A stretch of 64,000 nt of DNA from Sipunculus nudus (GCA_026874595.1 CM049322.1:7609900-7673899), one strand, 5' to 3'. Counted from the first letter of the stretch, positions 48,875 to 58,911 are shown. Made by a program: numbers and translations. Notes: generated by a model from the letters alone, not told the origin.

Positions 48875-49174
48875 ATGTATCAACAGACAGCCGATGGGTC
48901 GGGTAATGATGCGTCACGCGCGACTCGGCAGCAGTCATCGCACGCAACCGATCTGGTGTACTTCCAGACCGTGACACCGAGAGAGCTACTGGACACATTT
49001 CCACGGACAAAGGATAATCGACCTTGCACCTCACTGTCTGCTCTCCAACATTTTGTTGTGACCGGGGTCAGGGCATCTGCCATTCAGAGCGCAAGAGACG
49101 GACACTTTTGTGAAGTACACTCCGAAGCTGTGACCAACAATCTACGTCTGCTTCGGGACTGCACCAGCATTTGA
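48875..49174 (+). CDS. Small protein, 99 aa, hypothetical
   Basis: The frame opens with GTG at 48842; the first ATG is at 48875. It is Ser/Thr/Arg-rich with no recognisable motif and ends 14 bp before the next ATG, so the two would be cotranscribed. Small capsid proteins of herpesviruses are of this size, but nothing in the sequence supports that beyond length. The supporting evidence is mainly its tight packing between terminase and the membrane-protein gene. Confidence 0.4.
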   Translation: MYQQTADGSGNDASRATRQQSSHATDLVYFQTVTPRELLDTFPRTKDNRPCTSLSALQHFVVTGVRASAIQSARDGHFCEVHSEAVTNNLRLLRDCTSI

Positions 49175-49187
49175 GGTCAGGGAAGGC

Positions 49188-50369
49188 ATGTTTGAGGACC
49201 ACGCTGCAGGGAAGGGAAGTGAACGGCCGCCCGCACTTCGGGACGTCGTGCAGGCTCACGTGCAATATGAAAACCCAAAACATTCTTTGGATTTCAGGTT
49301 ATTGGGGGAACATGTATGTCCGTCTGTTTCTGATCCCAATACACCCGCCTGCGTCAACATCGGCAGCTGCGCAGGTATCAAACGGGTTAGCCTATCTTCG
49401 CTGTACAAAGTATTACGGGTGCTGGACGGGTCTGGGACATGGTATCTGAAATTAATGAGTCAGGCTGCTGGTGGACTCGTGTCCATCGTGAGACGCCCCG
49501 GGTCGGAAACAGAGCCAGACTGCGACATGACGTATCACAAGGTGAATACCGAGTACATCCAGCCGCTGGGTGAAACCAGTGCGGGTGAGATGCCTTGCAT
49601 GGTCCCCTTACACAGTTTCCTGCGGCATCCGCGCGTCACTCACAGCGACGTCGTTGATGACAACGAAGACAGTTCCAGTGACTCTGATTGCTCTGTATAC
49701 TGCACAGATTCCGAAACAGAAAGTGAAAGTGTCGAGGAAGACGCCATATGTTTGGAACGGGTATCGCAGGACGTGCAGACTACAGCCGGGCCAGTATATC
49801 CTCTGCGTCTTGTGAATTACAAGAAGCGCATGCAGGCGGGATCAGCCGTGAAATACGACGGTAGTCTGGTGAACCGTTCAAGGAACATTTTACAGGAAGA
49901 AGACAGGGCAGTCGCCGAATTTTGGTCCCGTAATGCTGATTCGAAATGCCAGGAAAGGACAGGACTGTACGGACGATCTAAGACCACCTTGCACAGCCTG
50001 CTGGCGGCGTCCGATCCGAACCTGCCTTTCAGGAAACTGTGGATGCGCTTTAGGAGAACGCACATATGGCCTCGGTTCTCCAGCAGCCTCGTTTGTAATG
50101 TGGTGCGTGTACTTACGTGGTTTCTGACGAGTGTCTCGAGTCTGGTTCTGCTGTTTTTTTTGTGCCACGTTCGCCGACTGTATGCATGTAAGGTGTACTT
50201 AGTATTTTCGTGTATTTGTACAGCTTTGTTTTTTATGTGCTTATACGTTTGTGGTGGCCACAGGTCTATAGACGCGATCTCGTGGTTGCGCCTCCATGTC
50301 ATCCCGGGAAACTTCACGAGAGACATATACGATGCAGCAACGTTCCTGAAAAGAGTTGTATTGCATTGA
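49188..50369 (+). CDS. Membrane protein with two C-terminal TM segments, 393 aa (possible nuclear egress membrane protein)
   Basis: The ATG at 49188 starts a 393-aa protein. The N-terminal 150 residues look globular. Residues about 155-185 are acidic and Ser-rich (DDNEDSSSDSDCSVYC). Two strong hydrophobic helices lie near 305-327 (VVRVLTWFLTSVSSLVLLFFLC) and 333-354 (VYLVFSCICTALFFMCLYVC), followed by a short tail. The arrangement of a soluble N-domain, acidic linker and C-terminal anchor resembles the UL34/NEC2 nuclear egress membrane protein, but that family has one anchor helix and I see no diagnostic motif. It could also be an envelope or ER protein. AATAAA follows at 50440. Confidence 0.65.
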   Translation: MFEDHAAGKGSERPPALRDVVQAHVQYENPKHSLDFRLLGEHVCPSVSDPNTPACVNIGSCAGIKRVSLSSLYKVLRVLDGSGTWYLKLMSQAAGGLVSIVRRPGSETEPDCDMTYHKVNTEYIQPLGETSAGEMPCMVPLHSFLRHPRVTHSDVVDDNEDSSSDSDCSVYCTDSETESESVEEDAICLERVSQDVQTTAGPVYPLRLVNYKKRMQAGSAVKYDGSLVNRSRNILQEEDRAVAEFWSRNADSKCQERTGLYGRSKTTLHSLLAASDPNLPFRKLWMRFRRTHIWPRFSSSLVCNVVRVLTWFLTSVSSLVLLFFLCHVRRLYACKVYLVFSCICTALFFMCLYVCGGHRSIDAISWLRLHVIPGNFTRDIYDAATFLKRVVLH

Positions 50370-50439
50370 TAAGGCATGAAAAACATCTTTCTCTCGCTCT
50401 ATATATATATGAGCAATGTACATGGTGGATTGTAAATGC

Positions 50440-50445
50440 AATAAA
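50440..50445 (+). terminator. Polyadenylation signal for the 49188-50369 gene
   Basis: AATAAA lies 71 bp after the stop. Confidence 0.6.
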
Positions 50446-50550
50446 AAAATATGGCACGCTGTTGTTTGTTTTTATTCGAAAAAGGTGTGTGGTATAGCAT
50501 TATTGTGTGTGATGGATGTGTCATTCATAGCAGTCTTCTTACGCCAGATA

Positions 50551-50570
50551 GATCACGTGATCACGTGATC
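50551..50570. promoter_or_regulatory. Perfect 20-bp palindrome with two overlapping-type E-boxes
   Basis: GATCACGTGATCACGTGATC carries CACGTG at 50554-50559 and 50562-50567. It lies about 25 bp upstream of a TATA box (TATAAAAAA, 50595). TCACGTGA also occurs at 15448, 58913 and 60628 in other intergenic regions. Confidence 0.5.
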
Positions 50571-50594
50571 ATGATTCAGTAGCAGATTAGGATG

Positions 50595-50603
50595 TATAAA
50601 AAA
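50595..50603 (+). promoter_or_regulatory. TATA box (TATAAAAAA) for the 50679 gene
   Basis: It lies 84 bp upstream of the ATG at 50679. Confidence 0.55.
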
Positions 50604-50678
50604 ACAGACACGCACCGATGTTAGCCAGTGTGTTGCATATCATAATTGCAGTTACAGGCTGTGGAGAGAGGAAGCGGG

Positions 50679-53600
50679 ATGGAGGACCTGTGCCAGGTTT
50701 CTGCCAGGATCGACACACCTTGCATCCTTGATGAATGGGTCCCAGTACACAAGGTGAGGGATTATCATGCACAATCAAAAGACGGTTGGGATCACCGTCG
50801 TCTCCTTCAGATATTCGGTCACCTGTTTGCGCGCAGTTTCCCGTTCCCACCCTCCACTCACGCTGACTACAAGAGAGAAGTTGAACTGGTCGACAGCGTT
50901 GTAAAGGCTTGCGGGACCCGGTGGTGCGTTTCACAGCCCGTGCCGGATGTGGACGGTGTCCGTATGACAAAAGTGGCTGTCTTGCTGGCCCGTTTCTGCA
51001 CACCGGGTGCCGATGATATATCAGAACATTTACGTCACCGTTTCATCGTGGCACTGGAACATGCCGCGACACGGATGGTCGAAGGGGCGGGTGTTTTGCA
51101 TGTCAGGGTGATATGTCCATATCAGGACTCAGCAAAAGAAGAGTTGGCACGCGACGTGCTAGCTTACGACGTGACGGACACGTGGAACGGCCTGTCTGCT
51201 CGTTGTGGCAAGCAGCCCCCTGCTTGGAACGCTACACCTGAATGGAACAGAGCATCGGCCGGTTTCTGCCGTTACGCGGGAACATGTCAACCAGATCTGG
51301 ACGATACTGACGGACGGGCCCCGTCAGCAAAACGCCTGTGCCTGGAAACGCGGACGTGCGTCAGGTCTCGTTTTTTTATCGTGTGGCCTTCAGGCCATGT
51401 CAGTTGTAAGCCACATTTAGATTCATGGGCGGTGTCAGGTAGCAACCCGTCCACGCGTCCAGCTGAACACTTCCACACGTTGTTCGACCGCATGCTAATG
51501 GAAGCATGCTTACCGTCTCTGAGTCGCGTGCCCGATTCAGCGCTCTTGTATCTCCTGTGCAGACTTTTGTCCCCTGAACGTGCCATAGGTATATGCAGTC
51601 ATAAGTACCCTGTATTCATACAGAACGCCCTGGCAGAAAAGGCGCGGCCGATTCCGGTTCAGACTCTGCGCCGTAACGCAGCAGCGGGGTGGTGGGAGGC
51701 TGCAAACGTCGCCTGGATGCAATACGCTGTAGACACAGGCATGTTCGGGGAGTACAATGCCATCTTGCGTACTGAACAGATCGCAGATGCGCTTGCGCAG
51801 GCCGCAAACGAAAGAGTAACTTTTATCAAACGTGGTGAAGGTGTGTGGAATATATGTCATGCTGTGCACCACCTGTTGAACACGTGCAGAAACCTCGTGA
51901 GCCAAGTCAATCGACAGGCCAATGAGGTTTGCATCCCGTTCACGGAGGTGGACGGTTTCGTAGGCGTGCCGGGCATAAAGGCTTACAGGCACGACCTCTT
52001 CCTGAAAGCATACCGTACGTCCCAGGGCCTCTTGCGTTTCAAACCGCCTAGTTCCCACGATCCTCGGGCCCGCAGTTTCAGTGTGCCTTGGCACCACAGG
52101 TCTAGTTTAATTCCCGACGTGCTCACCCGAGGTGGTTTCCAATCAACTTCGCCGCGCAGCTGTGTGAAAGATGAGAAGACTGGACCTTCTAAAAAGAAAT
52201 GGAACAAAAACAGCGACATGTTCTGGGTTTGGTTTCCGTCAGGTGCGCCAGAAACGGACCACTTCTGTCACAAAAGGACTGAAGCAACTGGGCCGGCTGA
52301 AACACCTTGCCCTGAATGCTGGGACATTTTGGAATGGCAGGCAGATCATGAAAAGGTCGGCCTGGACAATGGGTCAGGGAGCGGTCAGAGACACCCGACG
52401 AGTTGTCTTCTTGGATTCGGGTGCAGGTCTGTTCAGATCAAACGGTTACTGTTACATCTTGCAGTCGGTTGCGCGATTTCTCCGAGACGGTGTGGCCATG
52501 CACGAGATGCGACAGACGTGTCGGAGAGTCACGTCTCGTGTCCGGCCACAGCCTGGTGGAAGGCTCACTATGTCCCCGCGACCGTGTCTCTACACAGGGA
52601 ATGGCGAGACGTTATGCCGTGGAAAACCAACAACTGGCAGAACGCTCATCCACAGACCGCTCAAGAGGGCACTGCAGCTTCTGCGCGCTTCGTCGGGATT
52701 TTGGAAACGCTGAACGATCTTATACGGAACCCTAATGTCCATCCTGTACCCGCTCCCTTCAATTCAGACGAAGCACTGAGTGATGTCTATCGGTCGGCGC
52801 GCCAAGCGTCAAGCGTTCCAGACACAGACCAGCGACCCGATCCGGGTTTGCTGGATGTGCACGTGCTGCAGTGTCTGTCTTTTAATGACGATGCCACCCA
52901 GGTTGTCTGGCGTGCGACGGGTTCTGACGACTGCAAAATGCCTCACCCTGTTTATGGGAAGATCCCCCTGGCGTCTCCGTATATTTCCGTCTGGGGCAGT
53001 TCCAGTCAAGGGGGCGCCGTACTTGGAAGCGGTGATACGGCAGGTGCCGTACACCTTGCATGGGGAGGCACGGCTTTTGATACGAATCGCGTGTACGTCA
53101 CGTTCAGCGGCCCCAGGATGACCACGTACAGTTCTGAAGGGACCGTAAAAAATCATTCCGGTGCAACATTCTCTAGAAGTGCTCAACGTAGTCAAGGGCT
53201 CATGATCCAACGGACCAACAACAACAGGGGAGGTATACAGAATCTCCTTCTCTCGGAACTCCAACGGCATGTGTGTGCCCACATTTCCGACCCGGTTGCG
53301 CAGCACCACTTGACCCGGAACGTTCCCGGTATTGTCGTCGTGAATGTTAATTTTTGCGTGGACCACCACGGACCAACGAACGTGTCACGCATTCCAGGGA
53401 AAATGGTCAGGTACACACGCGCGGTGAAAGCAAGGAAGTTTCCAGGTGTGGCACTGTCTGTCCTCGTCCCAATTAAGTGCACCACACGTCTACGTATCAA
53501 AAATATTCACGTTACCCCTGTGGGGGGCAACACGGGCAAGACGCCGGAATGCGTGGCGGTCGAGGACGCCGACGTTGATGAAAACAGGTCAGTCACCGCG

Positions 53601-54371
53601 TCTTTGCCGTGCAATCTTCACAAATGCTGTTCCGCCACGTACCCGAAAGCCAGCAACCCACACACCCTGCACGCACTTGTGGAGTCCCATCGGCGTGTCA
53701 TTGAAAGCGTAGGAGAGCTCGACGTTGCAATGCAGAGGGCCATGCAAAACACGGAACGCGCCAATGAGTGCCCATTAAATTTTCTGGCGTCACGTCTGAT
53801 TTCGTGCGTCTACAACTTGAGAGACACGCGGGGCCGCGCAGAAAAAAGCACCGCTTCGGAGGGAGATTGTGATCAGTCCGAAGACTGCCCGTTGGTATAT
53901 ACGTGGGGTTCAGTGGCCGTCGGGAGCGGGCCCCATATGCCGCAGCTGGCGCGCACACTCCGCAAACGGTTTTCGCCTGCAGCGTGTAAACCATTGCAGT
54001 TGTGCTCGGCCGATTACGACCCTTGCGCACAACGAGCACGCCACGGACCAACTGACCGTTTTGGCAGGGTAGGGCGGAAGACCGATTCTGTTCTCAGCGG
54101 GCAAAGCACAGCTTACAGGTCCCGCAATGGCGATTTCGTGTCCGCTTTGTACGACTGCACAGCCGACCCGTCAGTTGGGTCCTTGTCACCTGTAAATGGC
54201 GTTTACGCTTATTTCACATGGCTTCAACAGAAACGCCACGCCTTGTGGGCTGTTGACGGAGACGTGAACGAAAAGCAGCAGCAGGTGCCGTGGGACACAT
54301 TAGAAATGACGTGTCAGGCGTGGACCTCCACATCAGGACTCACCCCCGCTGTCGAACCTTACAAACTTTAA
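50679..54371 (+). CDS. Large protein, 1230 aa, possible major single-strand DNA-binding protein
   Basis: The frame opens at TTG 50646; the first ATG is at 50679. The 1230-aa length fits the herpesvirus single-strand DNA-binding protein family (about 1,100-1,200 aa). A Cys/His cluster with the pattern CH...CPEC...H (near residues 525-545) falls where that family has its zinc site. No clear primase D-x-D pattern was seen. The C-terminal 120 residues hold no acidic tail. Further Cys clusters lie near 570-620 (CLLGFGC, RRCGHARD). I cannot exclude a primase (UL52-like) or another large replication protein. If it is the DNA-binding protein it would act at forks with the helicase at 12.1-15.3 kb. 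The gene lies downstream of a TATA box and a double E-box palindrome. Confidence 0.7.
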   Translation: MEDLCQVSARIDTPCILDEWVPVHKVRDYHAQSKDGWDHRRLLQIFGHLFARSFPFPPSTHADYKREVELVDSVVKACGTRWCVSQPVPDVDGVRMTKVAVLLARFCTPGADDISEHLRHRFIVALEHAATRMVEGAGVLHVRVICPYQDSAKEELARDVLAYDVTDTWNGLSARCGKQPPAWNATPEWNRASAGFCRYAGTCQPDLDDTDGRAPSAKRLCLETRTCVRSRFFIVWPSGHVSCKPHLDSWAVSGSNPSTRPAEHFHTLFDRMLMEACLPSLSRVPDSALLYLLCRLLSPERAIGICSHKYPVFIQNALAEKARPIPVQTLRRNAAAGWWEAANVAWMQYAVDTGMFGEYNAILRTEQIADALAQAANERVTFIKRGEGVWNICHAVHHLLNTCRNLVSQVNRQANEVCIPFTEVDGFVGVPGIKAYRHDLFLKAYRTSQGLLRFKPPSSHDPRARSFSVPWHHRSSLIPDVLTRGGFQSTSPRSCVKDEKTGPSKKKWNKNSDMFWVWFPSGAPETDHFCHKRTEATGPAETPCPECWDILEWQADHEKVGLDNGSGSGQRHPTSCLLGFGCRSVQIKRLLLHLAVGCAISPRRCGHARDATDVSESHVSCPATAWWKAHYVPATVSLHREWRDVMPWKTNNWQNAHPQTAQEGTAASARFVGILETLNDLIRNPNVHPVPAPFNSDEALSDVYRSARQASSVPDTDQRPDPGLLDVHVLQCLSFNDDATQVVWRATGSDDCKMPHPVYGKIPLASPYISVWGSSSQGGAVLGSGDTAGAVHLAWGGTAFDTNRVYVTFSGPRMTTYSSEGTVKNHSGATFSRSAQRSQGLMIQRTNNNRGGIQNLLLSELQRHVCAHISDPVAQHHLTRNVPGIVVVNVNFCVDHHGPTNVSRIPGKMVRYTRAVKARKFPGVALSVLVPIKCTTRLRIKNIHVTPVGGNTGKTPECVAVEDADVDENRSVTASLPCNLHKCCSATYPKASNPHTLHALVESHRRVIESVGELDVAMQRAMQNTERANECPLNFLASRLISCVYNLRDTRGRAEKSTASEGDCDQSEDCPLVYTWGSVAVGSGPHMPQLARTLRKRFSPAACKPLQLCSADYDPCAQRARHGPTDRFGRVGRKTDSVLSGQSTAYRSRNGDFVSALYDCTADPSVGSLSPVNGVYAYFTWLQQKRHALWAVDGDVNEKQQQVPWDTLEMTCQAWTSTSGLTPAVEPYKL

Positions 54372-54454
54372 ATAGCAAAATATAAACTAATGTTTCAACA
54401 CACACACATATCTATGTATGTATAACAAACAATAGATCATGGACATACAACTGT

Positions 54455-54460
54455 TTTATT
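54455..54460 (-). terminator. Polyadenylation signal for the 54603-57221 gene
   Basis: TTTATT on plus (AATAAA on minus) lies 143 bp beyond the stop of the minus-strand gene, in an AT-rich convergent gap with (CA)n and TATATAATATA runs. Confidence 0.5.
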
Positions 54461-54602
54461 GTTGATATATAATATAAAGCAACAGTGTTCACAAAATATC
54501 AGTTTGACATATTATACTTAAGCATTATGCAATATCTCTTGTGAATCTATTCAAATGTGTATAAGTATGCGTGTGTATGGATGCCATTCTCGAATACGAC
54601 AT

Positions 54603-57221
54603 TCACATAAAAACATTGGGTTCTTCCTTATGCGTGAAACCTTGTGTTATGAATTGCCATACGTAATCATGACCTTTGGGGGTCGAGTACAGATTGTTTG
54701 CGAAGGGTTTGAACATGTACATGGTGGTGTATATGGCGTTCTTTAGTATGTACCATTTTGTGTGTGCTGCTGTGCCCTCTTGTATGTTTGATGCCGTACA
54801 AATTCCCAAAGCGTTTATATTTTTTTCAACCTCCTGAAATGCTATGTTGCGCAGTAACAGAACAGAGGACCGTATTTTTGCAAGTTTCTGTGACTTTTTG
54901 TTGTGTCTTTTACCATCAAGGCGGAGAGTTGCAGTAGGGTCCAAACATATATCTGCGGAGAGTTTATCAATATCTGTCAGGTTGTATACAAGCTGGCGAA
55001 GAACTAACAAAGCGTAAGGTGCCCCGTCGTATTGCCTGTCCATCCATTCGTGCATCTCCATTCCGGGGATGTATAGTGTGTCCCGTGATTCAGCAGCACT
55101 CTCTGTTTCTTTACGCTTGGCCCATTCTTCCTCGTACGCTTTGACTGCACCCGCCAGGTCTTGCCTGTCGTTCAGCAGACACAAAAGCCATAAACCGGGG
55201 AAAGCGCTTGATGTGGTGACTCGGCGATCCATACCTTTCAAATACATCAAAATAGATGAAGTAAACGCTTCCCATGTTTGTTTAGTCCGGTGCCATCCTA
55301 TAGCGTACAGCAGCAGCGTGACGTTAATCCCTAGCACTGCTGCTCGCCGAACGCTACTGTACTTGTACAACGCGTAGAAGACGCCCCTGCAGTCATCTGA
55401 TGCGTTCTCGTCTGTCAGAACGGCCTGAATGGGCCTGTCCTCTAACCGGTAGCTCGGGTTCCCTTCCTCGTCCCTGGGCGTGGCACCAAAGACCATAGTG
55501 TACAGCATGTCTGCCGTGTGGCATGAGGACGTCATTAGCTTTTCCGCACTGCCGTACGATGGCTGTGGCCACACGACGTAAGGTGTCCAGTCTGCCTTTT
55601 GGTTCAAGGGGTCCGCGTGCGTCATATGACTTTCACTTGCTTCCCTCTGGGACTCGGACACGTCATTTTGTATGCCCTCCCAGCATGAATCGTTACCTGT
55701 AGTGGCAGCAACAGAACCCGATACGGAAGCGGCCGTTGGAAAACCTCCTAAAGGAGGGAGGGCCTCCCATTCCAGTCCAGTTTGCAACAGTGGTCTGTAA
55801 CCTAAATCCTTCTTTCCGCATTTGAACCCCGTCAGGAACATGTCGTAGTAACACTCGAGAGCCACTGGCGTGCTCGCCACGACATCCGCCCACCTGCGGG
55901 ACATCACATATTGTATCTGACGGTTATTTTGCGATATCTCATACCAAGCGTACAGGTACCAAAGGCCGGCGTAGAGGTCCGAGAAGTGCCGGTTCGCATC
56001 ACAGTCCAGTTGGTGGGTCAACGTTCCGACATCTGCCACGGCGTTGTTGACAGCGAGCACGAATGCTGGTGCGACGGTAACGAAAGAACCCTTACTGTCC
56101 TGTGGCACCCTCCAGGCCCCGCTGCTTCCCTGGCGGCCTGGCGGGACCAGGTTCACGTTAGCCAAGGACGGGTCGGTTGGTCCCATTTCATGCCGGAGCA
56201 ATGTCTCTTGCAAACTGGAGAAACGTGACCTGGTGAAATCCTTTATTTTTTTCCCCTTTGACGTAATCATATGGAAAAGTAAATGTGTCTCGGGACCGTA
56301 CACGGGCAATGCTGGGCGATCACACTGTTGCGTGGAAGCCGCGAGTACTCTTTTCGCATGCTCGGTCGGAAGTTGGAATGCAGGTAAACGTTGGCGGCAC
56401 GTAAGCAACGCGCGTTTTGACATGTTCATTGTCTGCAAAGCCCTTTTAGTACGTGTCTGGCCATCTACCGTTTTTACCATCATTGGTACCAGCTGCTCCA
56501 CGAGCGGGGGAACAGAAGCGTCTGCTTTGTTTCCATGACTCATCAGTTCATCAGGGCAGGGTCGTGATGTTGGTTGACGCAATGGGCTACGAGACCTGCG
56601 CTGGTCCTCTTCCTCTGGATGGACCATTTCTGGAGGCCGTCGACTGAATGCGTCGTTCAGTGTTGTCAAATGTCCCATGAGTGCATCCGTGAGTTCAGCC
56701 GCACGGGCGGTGTCGCCTGTGGTCCGTCGTAAAAAGTCTTCGGCTAACCCCTTAACCCTTTCCCCGGCGATGCACAGCGCGTCCTGGGTCCCCGGTTCCA
56801 TTAACCGTATGAGGTCCAACAACTCTGTCCGGTATCGGTCGTGGACGTCTGTCACAGCTTCATCGTGCAGCCGTTTCGCTTTCAGCCGTAAAAGCGGTAG
56901 GTACCCGTCCCTCATGGTGCGCATTTTGAGTCTTGCAGTCCTCAGACTCTCCCTGGTACGAGCGGAATGAACCAGTAAAACATGGTACAAGGGAGGCAAA
57001 CGGTTATTGGCGGTAGACTGTGACATGACGGCGTTGTCAGGTGTCCACGCAGAAATGTTAGCGCCAGAACACGTCCCGCTGTCCAGTATTTCAAGCCTGC
57101 GGTGGAACTCTTTGTCCGACTCCAGTGTGCCATTTTCGAACAAATGATCACTTCTTCTTCGTCCGCTAGTAGTATCATGTGGATCTCCGCGCCATTGAGC
57201 CATGGCATGAGAAGACCGCAT
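54603..57221 (-). CDS. Unknown protein, 872 aa
   Basis: I do not recognise this protein. It starts at an ATG (57221). Residues about 90-200 are strongly helical and charged, with likely coiled-coil character (TARLKMRTMRDGYLPLLRLKAKRLHDEAV). An Arg/Ser/Pro-rich linker follows near 205-235 (EEEDQRRSRSPLRQPTSRP). The remaining two-thirds is a low-Cys, mixed helical protein. A hydrophobic segment (AAVLGINVTLLLYAIG) near 650 is probably buried. Portal and large tegument proteins of herpesviruses have such helical heads, but no diagnostic motif is seen. It is convergent with the 1230-aa gene and followed by a poly(A) signal. Confidence 0.7.
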   Translation of the reverse strand: MRSSHAMAQWRGDPHDTTSGRRRSDHLFENGTLESDKEFHRRLEILDSGTCSGANISAWTPDNAVMSQSTANNRLPPLYHVLLVHSARTRESLRTARLKMRTMRDGYLPLLRLKAKRLHDEAVTDVHDRYRTELLDLIRLMEPGTQDALCIAGERVKGLAEDFLRRTTGDTARAAELTDALMGHLTTLNDAFSRRPPEMVHPEEEDQRRSRSPLRQPTSRPCPDELMSHGNKADASVPPLVEQLVPMMVKTVDGQTRTKRALQTMNMSKRALLTCRQRLPAFQLPTEHAKRVLAASTQQCDRPALPVYGPETHLLFHMITSKGKKIKDFTRSRFSSLQETLLRHEMGPTDPSLANVNLVPPGRQGSSGAWRVPQDSKGSFVTVAPAFVLAVNNAVADVGTLTHQLDCDANRHFSDLYAGLWYLYAWYEISQNNRQIQYVMSRRWADVVASTPVALECYYDMFLTGFKCGKKDLGYRPLLQTGLEWEALPPLGGFPTAASVSGSVAATTGNDSCWEGIQNDVSESQREASESHMTHADPLNQKADWTPYVVWPQPSYGSAEKLMTSSCHTADMLYTMVFGATPRDEEGNPSYRLEDRPIQAVLTDENASDDCRGVFYALYKYSSVRRAAVLGINVTLLLYAIGWHRTKQTWEAFTSSILMYLKGMDRRVTTSSAFPGLWLLCLLNDRQDLAGAVKAYEEEWAKRKETESAAESRDTLYIPGMEMHEWMDRQYDGAPYALLVLRQLVYNLTDIDKLSADICLDPTATLRLDGKRHNKKSQKLAKIRSSVLLLRNIAFQEVEKNINALGICTASNIQEGTAAHTKWYILKNAIYTTMYMFKPFANNLYSTPKGHDYVWQFITQGFTHKEEPNVFM

Positions 57222-57396
57222 TCATAAAGTGATATGTGTGTCAGGAACCTCCAACTCTAAGCCAATAAAGCCACCGCACGCCATTGACCATGCGAGACAA
57301 GCGGGCGCCTACATGCTCTATCAGTCTAACCTGCTGCCCCATATGCATCCTGATCTTTGAGGTACCCGTGCAGTTGAATATTATTAGCACTCTACG

Positions 57397-58800
57397 CTAC
57401 TGTGTGTACTTCTCAATCGGGCAGACGGTTGTCACCAGTTCATACATCGCTTTTTTGTAGCGGTCGGCGTGTTCGAGCACAGACAGGTCAGTTGGTGCGC
57501 GGAACGTACATATGGGCCCTGCGGGGGCGCCGCCTTCACACTTGCTTCGTCCTTCGCCAATAGGAAGAACATATCCGCATTCTTGAGAGCAGAACACCAT
57601 TTCTGAAAAGGCCACGTTCGAGAATTGGCCCCCGTCTCCACAGCCTGTTTGAGGTTGAAATGTTCGCTCGGATGCGCTGTCCCTTTTATCGTTTGTGGCA
57701 TCTACTTTTTCCTTAACAGTGAAACGTCTCACGCGACAGCACGTCTTTCCAACCCACACGTATGAACTGAAACGAACGCGAAGTGCGTGTATGCGGTGCT
57801 GTTGCTGTGCACCCTTTCTCCAGTGCGCTGCTGATGATCGATGCAAGAACTCGCGCAGGCGCCAGGTAGTGTCGCAAACCTGGTAAAACGCCGATTGACA
57901 CGCGAACGTAATTCGTTCTTTTGAAAAGACAGGCGACACTATACTGGAGTACTTGAACGTCCTGGCGACTTGTTGATATTGCGAGCGGATAAGATCCTGT
58001 TTATGGACACTTGCGTTGAAGCCGATACTTTTCACTTCGACCACACACACCCATGCGCAACGGCCTTTGGGGTGTGCGGCCAGCAGTACCACATCCGGCC
58101 GTCTCGTCCCTTTCAGCTGTAGGCGCTTCTTCGCATCCATCCGTTTTACTTTCCGACGTGGTGGCCACCTCACAGAGTTGCATGTCGGCAAAGGTCTGTT
58201 GCTTTCTGTTGAGGCAGTACCGACGTTTGATATTGGGATGTGCGGTCCGACGGGTGTTTCACATACAACGGTAACTTTAACATCTTTGGCCCATTGTAAT
58301 AAAACAGGCGTAGGTATGTCTTCGCCTTTTTTAAACGGATAACATTCCAACATGGTCAGCGCCCTTAGTATAAACCCCCTGGCGTTTGATTCGGCGTGTG
58401 CGGCCTGCACGGAACTCGATGCTTGCCAAAATAGGGCATTTCCGAATGCGATTTCTACCACGTCTTTCAAATTGGTAACTTTATAGAGACGATTTTGTAG
58501 TCGCGTGTGGAACCGTTCACCAGCCGTTGTCGAACGGGCGTGGCAGCGGTCGAGGTTTGCCAGGACTGGGGCTATCACGCCCTTGTTGTACGATTCGAAC
58601 GTCTGGAACACCTTGGGTGACACATGTCCCGTATGTGCGGTCCAGGATGAAACTGCTCTCCGAAGTAAAGGGTTTTTAGCCGCTGCAGATTTCCATGCAG
58701 CAAACTCGCGACATCTCTGCACTGTGTACAACTTTGTGAGTTCTGACACCAGTTCTTGCTTGTGGAGACGATACCTCTCATGGTGGACACGTTTTTCCAT
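57397..58800 (-). CDS. PD-(D/E)XK nuclease-like protein, 467 aa (UL24- or UL12-like)
   Basis: The protein starts at an ATG (58800). The core PD-(D/E)XK signature is visible: Pro235-Asp236 (RRPDVVLL), then 18 residues on Glu255-x-Lys257 (CVVEVKSIG). The spacing and flanking hydrophobic strands are those of this nuclease fold. In herpesviruses two core proteins use it, the UL24 family and the UL12 alkaline nuclease; length favours neither clearly. Upstream residues about 180-235 are basic (RWPPRRKVKRMDAKKRLQLKG), a possible nuclear import signal. C-terminal residues include several Cys (CSQECGY, CEGG). A DNA-processing role in the nucleus is likely. The gene starts just left of a TCACGTGA-bearing gap. 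Confidence 0.6.
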   Translation of the reverse strand: MEKRVHHERYRLHKQELVSELTKLYTVQRCREFAAWKSAAAKNPLLRRAVSSWTAHTGHVSPKVFQTFESYNKGVIAPVLANLDRCHARSTTAGERFHTRLQNRLYKVTNLKDVVEIAFGNALFWQASSSVQAAHAESNARGFILRALTMLECYPFKKGEDIPTPVLLQWAKDVKVTVVCETPVGPHIPISNVGTASTESNRPLPTCNSVRWPPRRKVKRMDAKKRLQLKGTRRPDVVLLAAHPKGRCAWVCVVEVKSIGFNASVHKQDLIRSQYQQVARTFKYSSIVSPVFSKERITFACQSAFYQVCDTTWRLREFLHRSSAAHWRKGAQQQHRIHALRVRFSSYVWVGKTCCRVRRFTVKEKVDATNDKRDSASERTFQPQTGCGDGGQFSNVAFSEMVFCSQECGYVLPIGEGRSKCEGGAPAGPICTFRAPTDLSVLEHADRYKKAMYELVTTVCPIEKYTQ

Positions 58801-58911
58801 GCCGGTAAAGAGGCCACGCGGTGATCACTGTCAGTTCACTGCCCCCGCATATACCAAATGACGCACGCGGTTTACCCCGTGTGACGAGTGTAATATATAT
58901 GACTCGTAGCT

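Noticed and set aside
58573-58861. Short frames at the start of the nuclease-like gene on both strands
   Set aside because: They lie inside or antisense to the 467-aa gene and have no feature of their own.
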